The translations under genes were made by a program, and so were the position numbers. A DNA stretch of 64,000 bases, from NCBI GenBank assembly GCA_963971305.1, contig OZ020304.1, positions 18,210,103-18,274,102 on the forward strand, in the 5' to 3' direction. Below the pieces are notes generated by a model, which was not told the origin of the DNA, did not search any database, and was given only the letters and a program-made list of their open reading frames with translations. Positions 33,635 to 45,200 of the stretch are shown here, in pieces; the first letter of the stretch is position 1, and every line of letters begins with the position of its first letter. Source of the DNA: Arcuatula senhousia. Taxonomy: Eukaryota; Mollusca; Bivalvia; Mytilida; Mytilidae.

Positions 33635-34325
33635 AGGCTAGTTCTAAAATCTCTTTTGAACTGTCAGAAACTCTCAGGAATCTGTTCTAATTCTTTTCTG
33701 CTGACAGTTCTAGGACAGTTTATGACAAGCCCGCCGTGTTATGTCATAGAACAGTTCTGGACAGTTCTACCCCATGACATATTTAGAACTGTTCTAAGCC
33801 TTGACAGTTCTAAGCTGTCTTACACCCTGACAGCTCTAACCTGTTTTGTGCCCTGACAGTTATAAGCTCTGATATTTCTAAGCCCTGACAACTCCTGACA
33901 GCTTCTGACATTTTCAGAACTATACTAGTTCATTGTCCGAAGTAATAAAAGTTACATGGCTATCAAGAATACAATTTTAACAGAAAGCTAATAACTTTTA
34001 AATAATTTTTTACTTAGCTGACAAAACATTAAAATAAACAACACATGGCGTTATTTAGGACTATCAGGATCTGTCAGTGCCCAAAACTGTCGAGGCACAG
34101 AACTGTCATGGACTAGAGGAGTTCTATACTGTCAGGGGCTAGAGGAGTTCTAAACTGCCAGGGCGGGCCTAGAACAGTTTCAGAAGTGTCAGGGGCTGGT
34201 GGACAGTTTATGAAAGTTATGCCCCTGAACAGTTTATGACAGTTGGTGTCCTGAGTTAGAACAGTTCTAGAACTGTCAGAAAAGCCTGACAGTGGAGATG
34301 TTAGAACATATCTCAACTGTACATC
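33635..34325. mobile_element. Foldback element of GACAGTTCTA units, copy 1
   Basis: Left arm GTTCTAAAATCTC...GAACTGTCAGAAACTCTCAG; right arm CCTGACAGTGGAGATGTTAGAAC, its approximate reverse complement. Both arms are tandem CTGACAGTTCTAAG-like units in opposite orientation around an AT-rich centre (33900-34050). Same structure as 62945-63560. Confidence 0.8.
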
Positions 34326-34835
34326 ACAATATTTAAGTTATTATCGTAAAATGAAAAGGGATCCGCTTTCCAACCAAAATTTTGACGTCATATATTACGA
34401 ACCTATGTAATTCTTTTGCCAGTTGATTGAGTAGACAATAACTTTTGTCATTCCGAATCATTCCAAACCATAAACCTTTGATATATGAAAAAGTTCAGGA
34501 GTGATCATTCTTAATTTATATAGTTACAGTTGGTGTACACTAAGCTAGCGACCAAATAGCGTAGATTTATATAAGAGCATCATCAATCATTCTTATTGTT
34601 GCACTTAAATGCCTTGAGATTGGTTTTACTTATGATTATTCGACAAGTACATGTAAATATCTTAAATGTTATAAATCAATATAAATATACATGTATATCA
34701 CGTTTTTAAAATAGCAACATGGGAAAACGTTTACTTCATTTGCATATTAAGATGGTAATCCAGGGATTCCAGATTATTTTTTTGTAAAACATGTTCAATA
34801 CTTTTTCATGGATGTAGTCAGACTTATATAAGTAA
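34326..34835. other. AT-rich stretch, nothing recognised
   Basis: No gene or repeat supported. Confidence 0.4.
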
Positions 34836-34837
34836 CT

Positions 34838-34985
34838 AAATCGATTCGAAACTTGAACTTTAACTCGATCCGTATAACTCGATCATTAAAATCATGAAAA
34901 ATCAACAATTCGAATTATTTTGTATTTTACCTCGAGTCGTATATTGAACTCAAACTCTAATTCGATGATTACCTAAATCATATTG
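34838..34985. repeat. Decayed remnant of the GAGTT[CA] foldback family
   Basis: AACTTGAACTTTAACTCGAT on one side and AATTCGATGATTACCTAAATC on the other echo the arms and tip of the element at 9564-10878, now only about 150 bp. Confidence 0.55.
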
Positions 34986-35408
34986 CAAACGAAATATCCG
35001 ATTTTGGAAGCGATAACTGTTTTTTTAAGGCTAAGAGATGGTCACTTAAGGTAGCACTATATAAAGATCTTTAAACCTTCATTTCATTAATTTAATAGAT
35101 GGGACATCATAAGAAAGAACAAATAGGACACTTTATGGTGATATATGTACATGTACTTACATGTATATAACCGTATGAGTACTTTTTTTCGCGGGAGCTA
35201 AATTTCGCAGATTTCTCAAAAAATGAAATATCTCTTTTTCATGGTATTCAATTTTAGCGATTACTGTTTTGTCAATATATACTTTACATATACTATTTAC
35301 CAGAGTTCATTTTAGTGGGTTTATATTTTCGCGAGTTGACAAGTACCGCTAAAAAAGCGAACATTAGATACCCGCGAAAAAAAACTTATGTATTTAAACT
35401 ACAATATG

Positions 35409-36271
35409 TACGGTGGCAGAATGCGGCCATGAGAAAAATAAATAAAATCATGTTCCCTCGTGATACCATCACGTTCCCTCGTAATACCATCACGTTCCCT
35501 CAAGATAACAATTACGTTCCCTCAAGAAAGTTATTGCGTTCCCTCAAGATAATTATCTCGTTCCCTCAAGATAACATCACGTTCCCTCAAGATAACATCG
35601 CGTTCCCTCAAAATAATTATTTCGTTCCCTCATGATAATTATTGTGTTCCCTCATGATAATTATCTCGTTCCCTCAAGATAGTTATCGCGTTCCCTCAAG
35701 ATAACATCGCGTTCCCTCAAAATTGTTATCGCGTTCCCTCAAGATAGTTATCTCGTTCCCTCAAGATAACATCGAGTTCACTCAAGATAGTTATCGCGTT
35801 CCCTCAAGATACTAAGTAGTTATCACGTTACCTCAAGATAACAGCTTGAAGGAACGTGGTAGCTACTTAGTATCTTGAGGGAACGTGATAACTATCTTGA
35901 GGGAACTCGATGTTATCTTGAGGGAACGCGATAACTATCTTGAGGGAACACGATAACAATTTTGAGGGAACACGATGTTATCTTGAGGGAACGCGATAAC
36001 TATCTTGAGGGAACGTGGTGTTATCTTGAGGGAACGCGATGTTATCTTGAGGGAACGAGATAATTATCATGAGGGAACGCAATAATTATCATGAGGGAAC
36101 GCAATACTTATTTTGAGGGAACGCGATGTTATCTTGAGGGAACGAGATAATTATCTTGATTGAACGCAATGAATTTCTTGAGGGAACGTGATGTTATCTT
36201 GAGGGAACGTGATGGTATCACGAGGGAACGTGATATTATTTTTTTTCTAATGGCCGCATTCTGCCACCGTA
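35409..36271. mobile_element. CGTTCCCTC foldback element, copy 1, 6-bp TSD
   Basis: Inverted ends TACGGTGGCAGAATGCGGCC match exactly. The arms are tandem ~20-bp units, CGTTCCCTCAAGATAACAT-like, pointing inward on the left and as GTTATCTTGAGGGAACG on the right. AATATG is duplicated at 35403-35408 and 36272-36277. No transposase. The unit variants (AAGATA, ATGATA, GTGATA, AAGAAA) occur in similar order on both arms. Confidence 0.92.
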
Positions 36272-36313
36272 AATATGTAACAAAAGAAACAATTGATAAA
36301 AAGTAAAGATCAC

Positions 36314-37111
36314 TACGGTGGCAGAATGCGGCCATGAGAAAAAAAAATAAAATCACGTTCCCTCGTGATACCATCACGTTCCCTCGTGATACCATCACGT
36401 TCCCTTGTAATACCATCACGTTCCCTCAAGATAACATCACCTTCCCTCAAGAAAGTTATTGCGTTCCCTCAAGATAATTATCTCGTTCCCTCAAGATAAC
36501 ATCACGTTCCCTCAAGATAACATCGCTTTCCCTCAAAATAATTATTGCGTTCCCTCATGATAATTATTGCGTTCCCTCATGATAATTATCTCGTTAACTC
36601 AAGATAACATCACGTTCCCTCAAGATAGTTATCGCGTTCCCTCAAGATAGTTATCGCGTTCCCTTAAGAAAACATCGAGTTCCCTCAATATAGTTATCGC
36701 GTTCCCTCAAGATACTAAGTAGTTATCACGTTACCTCAAGATAACACCACGTTCCCTCAAGATGTTATCTTGAAGTAACGTGATAACTACTTGGTATCTT
36801 GAGGGAACGCGATAACTATCTTGAGGGAACGGGATAACAATTTTGAGGGAACGCGATGTTATCTTGAGGGAACGCGATAACTATCTTGAGGGAACGAGAT
36901 AATTATCATGAGGGAACGCAATAATTATCATGAGGGAACGCAATACTTATTTTGAGGGAACGCGATGTTATCTTGAGGGAACGAGATAATTATCTTGAGG
37001 GAACGCAATGACTTTCTTGAGGGAACGTGATGTTATCTTGAGGGAACGTGATGGTATCACGAGGGAACGTGATATTATTTTTTTTTCTCATGGCCACATT
37101 CTGCCACCGTA
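36314..37111. mobile_element. CGTTCCCTC foldback element, copy 2, 6-bp TSD
   Basis: Same ends and unit structure as copy 1, starting only 42 bp after it. GATCAC is duplicated at 36308-36313 and 37112-37117, so this was an independent insertion and not a tandem duplication. Confidence 0.92.
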
Positions 37112-37117
37112 GATCAC

Positions 37118-37870
37118 TTTAGCAACTGACTCAAATGAAATTATTTGCTATTCTCTGTCTTAATATACACTGCATGACCTCCATAATTGCATGGTCTTTA
37201 GAATTTTCCGTTTCATATTCTTTACTCCAATGAAACATTTTACATTCAATGTGCCATGAAATGTTTTCTAAATCTGAAACACACATTTGTTGAATTGATC
37301 ATAACTAACACCTCAATTCTTTTCTTTATTGCCCAAAAGTCACGACTTATCAACATAAAGATTCTATTCCTTTTTTTAATCTATAAGCTAAAATTTATAT
37401 TTTAACACTGAACTGTCTTTACCGGTAAATAACTCCATTTTTTTAGAAAGTCTAAGCAAGTGCAATATGCAATCACATTTGGTAAGTTAAAGTGTGACGC
37501 GAACGCAATTTTAAATTGTCACGTCAGCATGCTCTATGTATTTGTGTTTTGGTGATTCTTTATAGCAACATTCCATATATTGCGCATACAACATCAAAAT
37601 CTGAATTCCCTTTAACGATTCCATTTGCAAGTTATCACTGATTCCATACAAACTTGTATAATATTCACTAAAAATCACATCTTTACCCCTGTCATGTGTC
37701 ATCAAAAGACATTTGCCCCTTTTTAACACAGCAAACAATAAACGTTAACTTTTCCAGACATTTTGTGCTCAATCTTTATCTTCGCACTCAAAATCAAAAA
37801 GTATAGAGATAATTTTATTGAATGATCATGAGTGAATATATGTTATTAGGTCGTATCACTTATGCTTTTA
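37118..37870. other. AT-rich stretch with one weak repeat
   Basis: 37725-37845 resembles 56270-56400 (ATTTTGTGCTCAATCTTTAT / ATTTTGTGCCAATCTTTTAC). No gene was supported; the 75-codon minus-strand frame at 37511-37738 has no recognised domain. Confidence 0.4.
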
Positions 37871-37877
37871 GTATAAT

Positions 37878-38200
37878 GAAGCAAAGGGGCACCAATGGGG
37901 CATTCAAGTGTCAAAAGTCTGAAAAGGGCAACAACAAAAGCAGAAAACACAAACGAGAACAGCACGAAGGAGCAAGTTTAGCACGAAGGACGAGACCACA
38001 ACGAAGAAACACAAAAAAAAAAAACAAACAAAAACTCAAAATCAACCGAACAGAAATCAATAGTACGAACTTATGTCGCAACGCGAGTAAACTCAGGTGT
38101 TCCGGAAGAGTAAGCAGTTCCTTTTTGCTATAGCGCACCTGTCGCGCTGCCAATTGACAATTCAGTGTGTCAAATTTGGTAATGGAAAACAACACAAAAC
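37878..38200 (-). repeat. 5'-truncated retroelement 3' tail
   Basis: AAGCAAAGGGGCACCAATGG at its end, then GGTGTTCCGGAAGAGTAAGC and AGCAGTTCCTTTTTGCTATA, all reverse complement of the common tail. Confidence 0.85.
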
Positions 38201-38373
38201 CCTATGAAAGGCCAACATCTGCGCTATTATCCAATAGTATAATAACAGATGATAATAGTTCCATTATTATAATTTTCATCATAATCCCATATTTTGCTTT
38301 ATATTTATTGTATTTGTATATATAGCCTTATTTGTCTCCTATACATAGAGTTTAAATGACTGACGGGTTTTTA

Positions 38374-39290
38374 GCTCACCTGACCCGAAGGGTCATGTGA
38401 GCTATTGTCATCACTTGGCGTACGTCGTCCGTCCGTCGTCCGTCGTCCGTAAACTTTTTAAAACGTTTACTCCTCTGACACCATAAGTCCAATTGCTACC
38501 CAACTTGGTATGGTTGTTCATTAGCATTCGGTGCTTAGAACTGATGTGGGGATTTTTTGATTCGTCGTAAAACATGGCCGCCATGGCTAAAAATAGAACA
38601 TAGGGGTAAAATGCAGTTTTTTGCAAATTACTCAAAAACGGCTAACGGCTACAGATATCAAAATTCTGGCGAGGGTAAAAGTGATCAGCACCTCAAGATC
38701 TACCTACCCTGAAATTTTGAAGAAAATCCAACATTCCATGTAGGAGTTATTGCCCTTTTTATGGATTTTTTTGCAAATTTTTCACCTGTTTAGCTCAATA
38801 TCTTGAAAACTATACTAGATATTTGAGAAATTTAAATTGCATATTGTTAAGCGCATCAATATCTACAAAATATGTAAAAGGGTCAACGTTGTAGGACCTT
38901 TCCTTTGAGGAGTTATTGCCCTTAGAACGTCAAAATTGAGCATTTAACAGCATTTCCTCATTACATTGAAAACGTTAACTCCTCTGACACTTTAAGTCCA
39001 ATTGGAACCAAACTTGATATAGTTGTTTGTTAGCATTAGGTGTATAGAACTAATGTGGGGATTTTTGATTGGTCGTAAAACATGGCCGCTGTGGCTAAAA
39101 ATAGAACATCAGATTAAACTGCACTTTTTTGCTAATAACTCAAAAAGGGTGACAGATTTTTAGATTTTGATTGAGAACAAAAGTAAGATCCACCATATTG
39201 TCAGATGACCCCCTTATTAATCTTATGACCCTTTCAACGTCAAATAGATTTTGCCTCAGGTGAGCGATTCGGGCTCCTGGGAGCCTCTTG
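38374..39290 (+). mobile_element. GCTCACC element, copy 2
   Basis: TTA on both sides. The 5' hairpin AGCTCACCTGACCC-GAA-GGGTCATGTGAGCT is 14 pairs with one mismatch; a (CGTC/TCCG)n tract follows, then two diverged ~500-bp units (AACTCCTCTGACACYWTAAG, GATGTGGGGATTTTT). A 3' hairpin GGCTCC-TG-GGAGCC sits just inside the end CTCTTG. Confidence 0.75.
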
Positions 39291-39664
39291 TTATAGTCGT
39301 GACTATAGGCTAAAGAGCCTCTGCAGCGACTATTACCTATAGACTCGCTATGTGCCATGGGTCGCCCAGCCCAATGACACACCACCGCCAGTGTTAGCTG
39401 TTCCATAGTATCCTTTATTGTTGATGGATGCAGGGCCCGTCTTCCACCACGAGGAGGTACTGGTTGGAATTCTGGAAGACTAGAGTTTAAATAATAAAAC
39501 TTGAATAAATTAAAATATTGTGTTCAAATTCCATGATCAAAAGATTGCGGTTTTTTCTTCGTGTGCCACCACATCTATCATTTTTGCCTGATTCTTATGT
39601 AGAGTTTAAATTATAAAGTATCAGTCCACATAAGAATCGAGCAAAAAGTATAGATAGCTGTAAC

Positions 39665-40620
39665 AACGAGTGTTCTATGATTAGTTCCTTTACCGTCCGT
39701 TCTTTTGTGATTGTTTTCTTTTGTCTAAGGTTCTCTCTAGTGGAATTGAACTTTGATCGATATGATTATTATTGCGTATTTAGTTTTTGTGCTTTGTCTG
39801 GGAATATTGATAGGGGGAAGGTTGGGCCAAATTAGTTTAACCCCGCCACATATACTCTTCAAAAAAAGTTACGCATAGACAAAAAAATCCCCGTAGGTTT
39901 AATGCAAATCGAAACAATTTCAAAACATTATTGTCGAGCTGTTCTGCAACCGATTTTCACGAAATAAAATTTAGTAAAAAGAAAACAAAATAGAGATTGT
40001 TTGTTTAATTTTGAGTAAAATCGTAACATCGCTGCTTTTTAAGATATTGCAAGTAGAACTCAAGTGTACATTTTACGATTCAATTTCCCGTTTAAACCAA
40101 TGCAAAATTTTCCGTGAAAAACATGAGTCGTGTTCTACTCACAATGTCTTAAAAACCATTGAAGTTAGGATTTTGGTCTAAATCAAATCAATCTTCATTT
40201 TATTTTATTTTTACTGGATTTTATTTCGTGAAAATCGGTTGCAGAACAGCTCGGCAATAATGTTTTGAAATTGTTTCGATTTGCATTAAACCTACGGGCA
40301 ATTTTCTATCTATGCGTAACTTTTTTTGAAGAGTATATGTGCCAGTCCTAAGCCAGGAATCTTTGACAAAGCTTTTGTTTGTACTTGTCTTTTTGATGTT
40401 TCCTGTTTTTTGTTTAAGAAAGGGGTCAATCTGTGACTATTTCAGGACTGGATTTGAATTATATGCATTTTATTTAGACCATGAGCCAATTGCACAACGG
40501 CGAGCATCTACTGGCCTTGTTAAAGGCTGCTGGCGGTTGTCCATTGTGGTTTTTTCTAAATTGAAATTGAATCTAATGTGAACTGTGTCGCGTACACTTT
40601 TTCCACATCTCATTATTTTC
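39665..40620 (-). repeat. Interspersed repeat family A, copy 4, split by an insertion
   Basis: Family A landmarks resume on either side of the element at 39853-40335: TTTAACCCCGCCACATA on the left and TATGTGCCAGTCCTAAGCC on the right, continuous in intact copies. Confidence 0.8.
39853..40335. mobile_element. 483-bp TACTCTTC TIR element, copy 1
   Basis: Left TACTCTTCAAAAAAAGTTAC and right GTAACTTTTTTTGAAGAGTA are exact inverted repeats; the arms extend about 140 bp (GGTTTAATGCAAATCGAAAC, AACCGATTTTCACGAAATAA). TA flanks both ends, as for Tc1/mariner-type MITEs. No transposase frame. It lies inside a family A repeat, so it is younger than that copy. Confidence 0.9.
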
Positions 40621-40727
40621 TTTTTTTATATCAAAATGAATGAAGCTATGCCAAAAAAGATAAAATCAAACATTTTGATGTGCCGCCGACGGTCTGATCC
40701 TTAGCTACTAAAAGACTAATTTCTTTT

Positions 40728-40961
40728 TGTGTGGCAACATTCCGTCCACTCCTGCTTATAGAGTTTTCGAATCACAATTGATTCGTTACTCCAGAGCTTG
40801 CGGGAATTACATCGATTTCCTTGGCAGAGCGTCACGTTTGCCACAGAAATTGCTAACACGGGGTTATGCTGTCTTCACTCAAGAAATTTTACAGTAGACA
40901 CCGTGCGTCCAAATATGGGATTTCTTTCTCTCAAATGAGTGCAGATGTTGGTTTGTCGTAG
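40728..40961 (+). pseudogene. Degenerate RT fragment
   Basis: Aligns at DNA level with 31072-31325 (GGCAACATTCCGTCC, ATCACAATTGATTCGTTAC, TCACTCAAGAAATTTTACAG, GTGCAGATGTTGGTTTG) but contains frameshifts and a deletion after CACGGGGTTATGCTG. Confidence 0.8.
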
Positions 40962-41215
40962 AATTTTGTGTTGTCTTTTACCGGATTGGACACACTGAAT
41001 TGGAAATTAGTAACACGACGGGTGTGCTATAGCAGGCAGGAACCGCTTACTCTTCTGGAGCAACCGAGTTCACTCTTGTTACGACTTAAGTTCGAGTTAA
41101 TTGTTGATGTCCGTGTTTCTTCGTGCTGTTCTTGTTCGTGTTTACCGGTTTTGTCGTTGCCTTTTCGGACTTTTGACACTCGAAATTCCCATTGGTGCCT
41201 CTTTGCTTCTTTCTT
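40962..41215 (+). repeat. Retroelement 3' tail attached to the degenerate RT fragment
   Basis: CGGGTGTGCTATAGCAGGCA, GAGTTCACTCTTGTTACGAC and a terminal GGTGCCTCTTTGCTTCTTT. Confidence 0.85.
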
Positions 41216-41999
41216 ATAATATATAATTTAAATATGTATTTACATGTAGTAATTATCATGTTCTTCTCCCTCATATTGCCAAAATCGAGCTGCTTGGGAG
41301 TAAAGCAATAATTATCTAACTCGATCGATGAATATACTTGAGAGAGTGGATAGGGGATACCATCTCCCATCTCCTCTTCTGTTGCCGCTCTTTTAAGTTG
41401 TCCGTCCCCTCATAATCGGAAGTAGCGTACATGTAACAATAAAATTCATGAGTTATGGCTACATTCCGTTGCGTAGTATCAATATGTCACACGTTCTGAT
41501 CGATACACCCACGACGTCCGTGGTGTTACACCTTACACATCTCTATGGGCAAGATTATATACTGGATATTTAGGAGTAAAATGAAAATCGTTAATGGAGG
41601 CTTTCTCGTCACAAACACCCGATCCGACACATGCTTCATACGATGGCGGCGCTACAACAACAAGAAATAGAGTTTGAGTTCGCGTTCTCTGATTGTTTTA
41701 GTTGTGTAAATGGTTAAATGTTTTTGATGTATTTCTTGTTTTAAATCTCATTCTTCTATTTTTTTTTAATTTGGAAATTATATTTGACTTTGCCTTAAAG
41801 TTTGTGTGTCTATTTGCATCTTTATAACACATATTTAAATATATAATCGGAATTCAAATTAATCATATGAAACTTTAATCTATGGATTGTGATGTAGTAT
41901 TTACTGTGTAAAATTTCAGATCCATACCCTTCTAGGTTTGGAGTTAAAGCGATCACAAAAATTATGTGGAAGGACGGAGACGGACAAAGTGAAATCTAT

Positions 42000-42266
42000 T
42001 TAGATTTCCATATCCTTGATTAGTGACGAAATAATGTGAATAAATTTGAAATTATTACGTGTTTCCGCCCTTAGTTGGATCTGTGGTTGTATATCCAGGA
42101 GTGAAATATCAGGGCATGTTGGAGTTGGTCTGTCGGTCTGTGACATATCTACAGTTGCTGCGTGTGTTGTTTGTGCTGGTCGTAAAGGAACAGTTCCTAT
42201 GATCACTTCAAGGGGAATAGTCAAATATGGATGATCTAAGATTAGTGAATCAGCTGTTAGATGTAT
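42000..42266 (-). CDS. Arrestin-domain gene, last exon
   Basis: Acceptor TTTCTTTCTAG, phase 0. Encodes SLILDHPYLTIPLEVIIGTV, then a polar tail with TCPDISLLDIQPQIQLRAET. Reads to a stop at 42000; a possible donor (AACAC/GTAATA near 42061) could instead lead to a further exon. Confidence 0.8.
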   Translation of the reverse strand: MHLTADSLILDHPYLTIPLEVIIGTVPLRPAQTTHAATVDMSQTDRPTPTCPDISLLDIQPQIQLRAETRNNFKFIHIISSLIKDMEI

Positions 42267-45200
42267 CTAGAAAGAAATACAATTGAAATGTGTGTTCAAA
42301 GCGACAATATAGAGATTACAAATCTTAACAGTCAGCTCATGATGAGCCTTGAATTGACGAAACGCGCGTCAGGCGTAGCAAAATTTATTGTCTGGAATTT
42401 TGTTGTCACATTTTAATCTTATTTTAGAAAAAAATTGCAACGTTATTTCACGGCGTATTTATACCTCTGCATGACGTTCATCAAATAAAGGGTCAATAGG
42501 AAAAATTGGTAGACTATAAGATATTCCTCATCCGTTGTCTACCATTTTCTCCTATAGTTCTTTTTTTGGTGGAAAATCATACACCGATTTTGTAATTTTC
42601 TTCAGATTCCAGCGGTATACGATAGCCAGTAGTGCCCCTTTGTTTTTTTCTTGTTCTGATAATGGCTGGAATAATATCGAGAAGACATAAAACAGCTAAC
42701 AATTAATCAAACACCATATTTGTTTAGCTCTGTTTAATGTCAAACTTTAATGGCAATTGTGTTTTCATCAATGGTAGAATAAATTGAAAACAATGTGCCA
42801 TGCAAAAACCTTTAAACTGTATCTAAAAAAAAATCGGTGGTTTAGGTAACGACCAATATGTCCGATGATGATTCCTCATGAGGGATTAATATTTCATGGA
42901 CCAAATTTCCGACTCTCTTTTGACGCCATTTACGATGCTGACCAGTCCCCCGGTTGTCACTTGTATGAAGAGAACAATACATTGCACCCCTATATACAAT
43001 GTGGTAAGAGTAGGCTCAGTTTGAGACGGTTTCAAACCAACACTAAAAATTACATCCGATATAAATAGGAATTCACATTAGCATAAAAATTGTTTTGCAA
43101 CGGCGTATAAGCTGAAATCATCATCGGAAATGTATATGCAATATCAAAAGTACATGTATAGACCAACGTACCAAAATCAGGCAAATTCAGACTTGGGACT
43201 AACCCTGCTAAGAAGAGTTATCTGAGTTTGGGGGAAAGATGGATTTTTTCTGACACCATAACATTAATACAAGCGGAACTAAATATTAGAAAGAAATCTT
43301 AGAGGCATTGCACAATAAAATCAGAAATCTCAAAGTGCAAAAATCAGGAATTGTAAACTCGTCCGGAGTACACGAGTTCATTCTAGTAACGTCTAGAGTT
43401 CCTGTTGTTCTTTGCTGTTCAGTTGATTTTGTATATTTTATGTTGACGGTATTTTTGTTCTGTTGTTTTCGCTTACGTGCATTGGGTTGGTCTTTGCCCT
43501 TTCGGACTTTTGACATTTGACTGCACAATCGATACCTCTGTTTCTTTCATATAACTTTAGAGTCACCACTTTGCCATTTATACAATAAAAGACATGTGTT
43601 ACTAGACTTCAAGCATCTTATACAAAGTGTTGAAAACGAGTGCCTTGTACCAGGTCAATGAAGGTATTTTAAGAATGAGATATGTTTTTGTCCATTTAAA
43701 TTGTATGGAGAAATGTATTTTTATGTATAAATGCAGGACCGTGTCATGCGGACAGTGAAAAATCGTGGACAAATGAAGTATTTTGTCTGTATTGCAAAAG
43801 CTGTATGACATACAAATGTTTTACCTGTAAGTTGTATGTATTTGTAATGAAACTACAGCCGTGCAGGAAAGATGGCGGCAACGGTGGTATAGTTATTTTT
43901 TGTCGCAAATTATGAGTCTCTTGACGTTCTACTTTTCCGGCGAACAAATGAATAGTAGTTTTTTCTGCTCTGTCGTCAGATCTTTCATCAATATATTCCA
44001 CCCACTCGAGAAAATAAGAGATAAAAAGTAGATAAACTTAATTACATTTAATACTAGACTAAGTAAGAGTTATCAACTACTTTCGTTTGCAAGGTTAAAT
44101 TTCCATCTTATTTTAATGTGGCTTTATTCGTGCCCAATACCATCACACCTCTCATACATGTACCCTTCATTAATGGATGTGCATTCTACACAGTGTCAAT
44201 GACAAATTTAAATCCTATTTTTATGCCTTCGCGACGACATGTCCGTTCTACCGAACGTATGTCCATCAGTCTGTACGAATTTCGTCAAGATTTTCTTAGG
44301 AACCCTACATAAGAATGGTTTGAAGATTTATTAGGGTGGTTCAGTATGTCAGACTATACGTCTTATAAGGCGATTTCAAATCATTTGTATTGAATTGATT
44401 TAACGTTAAAACACATAATATAATTTTGCCAATTATAGTTTAAAGGAGTAAAAAGTACGGCTCAAAATATACAAATATTTTTCATGTATTTCATCTTATA
44501 CAAATGCAAAAGAAAACATTAAAACGTTGAAAGCATGACACTACATTTTAAACTATGGCCATAATGGCGAGTGCCGCCGCTGCGGGAAGTTTTTCATTGC
44601 TCGATATTGTGTCCTGTCAACTTATTCCACATCTTGTTATTTGTAATCTAATTAAGCTGAAGTGAAGGGGGCTTTCATACATTTACCATTAATAAATCGA
44701 CAGTATAGTTCCAAATGATGTTAGATTGGTTCTCCACCTCTCCGTCAAGATAAACGACTTCCCCGGGAACGTAGCCAATATGAGGCAACTTTATAATGGC
44801 TTTTAACTTTCCTCTACTCATACAGCAAAACTGTAGGTTCTTTTCCCCTCTGTTTTCACTAACATCCTGTTCAAATAGATCTTTTTGTAAAAAAAAACCA
44901 AACATTTGTAGTGATTTAAATACTCATTAATGAACAAGAACTAAATTCATGGGACCTCCGCTGAGCACAATGTTTATATAAGTCGGCTAGTTAATAAGCT
45001 CAGACCTGAAAACGCATCTCACCACATGAGTTCGCCTACAAATTATAGTAGATGAGAAATCTGTTATGAAAAAAGTGTGACGAACGAGCGGACGGACACT
45101 TAGACTCCCGACATTTTTATGTCCCCTATGCGGCCAAGGACATTAACGATACTGATTTGATGGTATAGTTCATTTTCTACAACCACGGTAGAGACCATAT

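Noticed and set aside
35409..37111. Regular ~20-bp repeats that resemble a CRISPR array
   Set aside because: The repeats reverse orientation at the centre, lack unique spacers, sit within target duplications, and the genome is eukaryotic.
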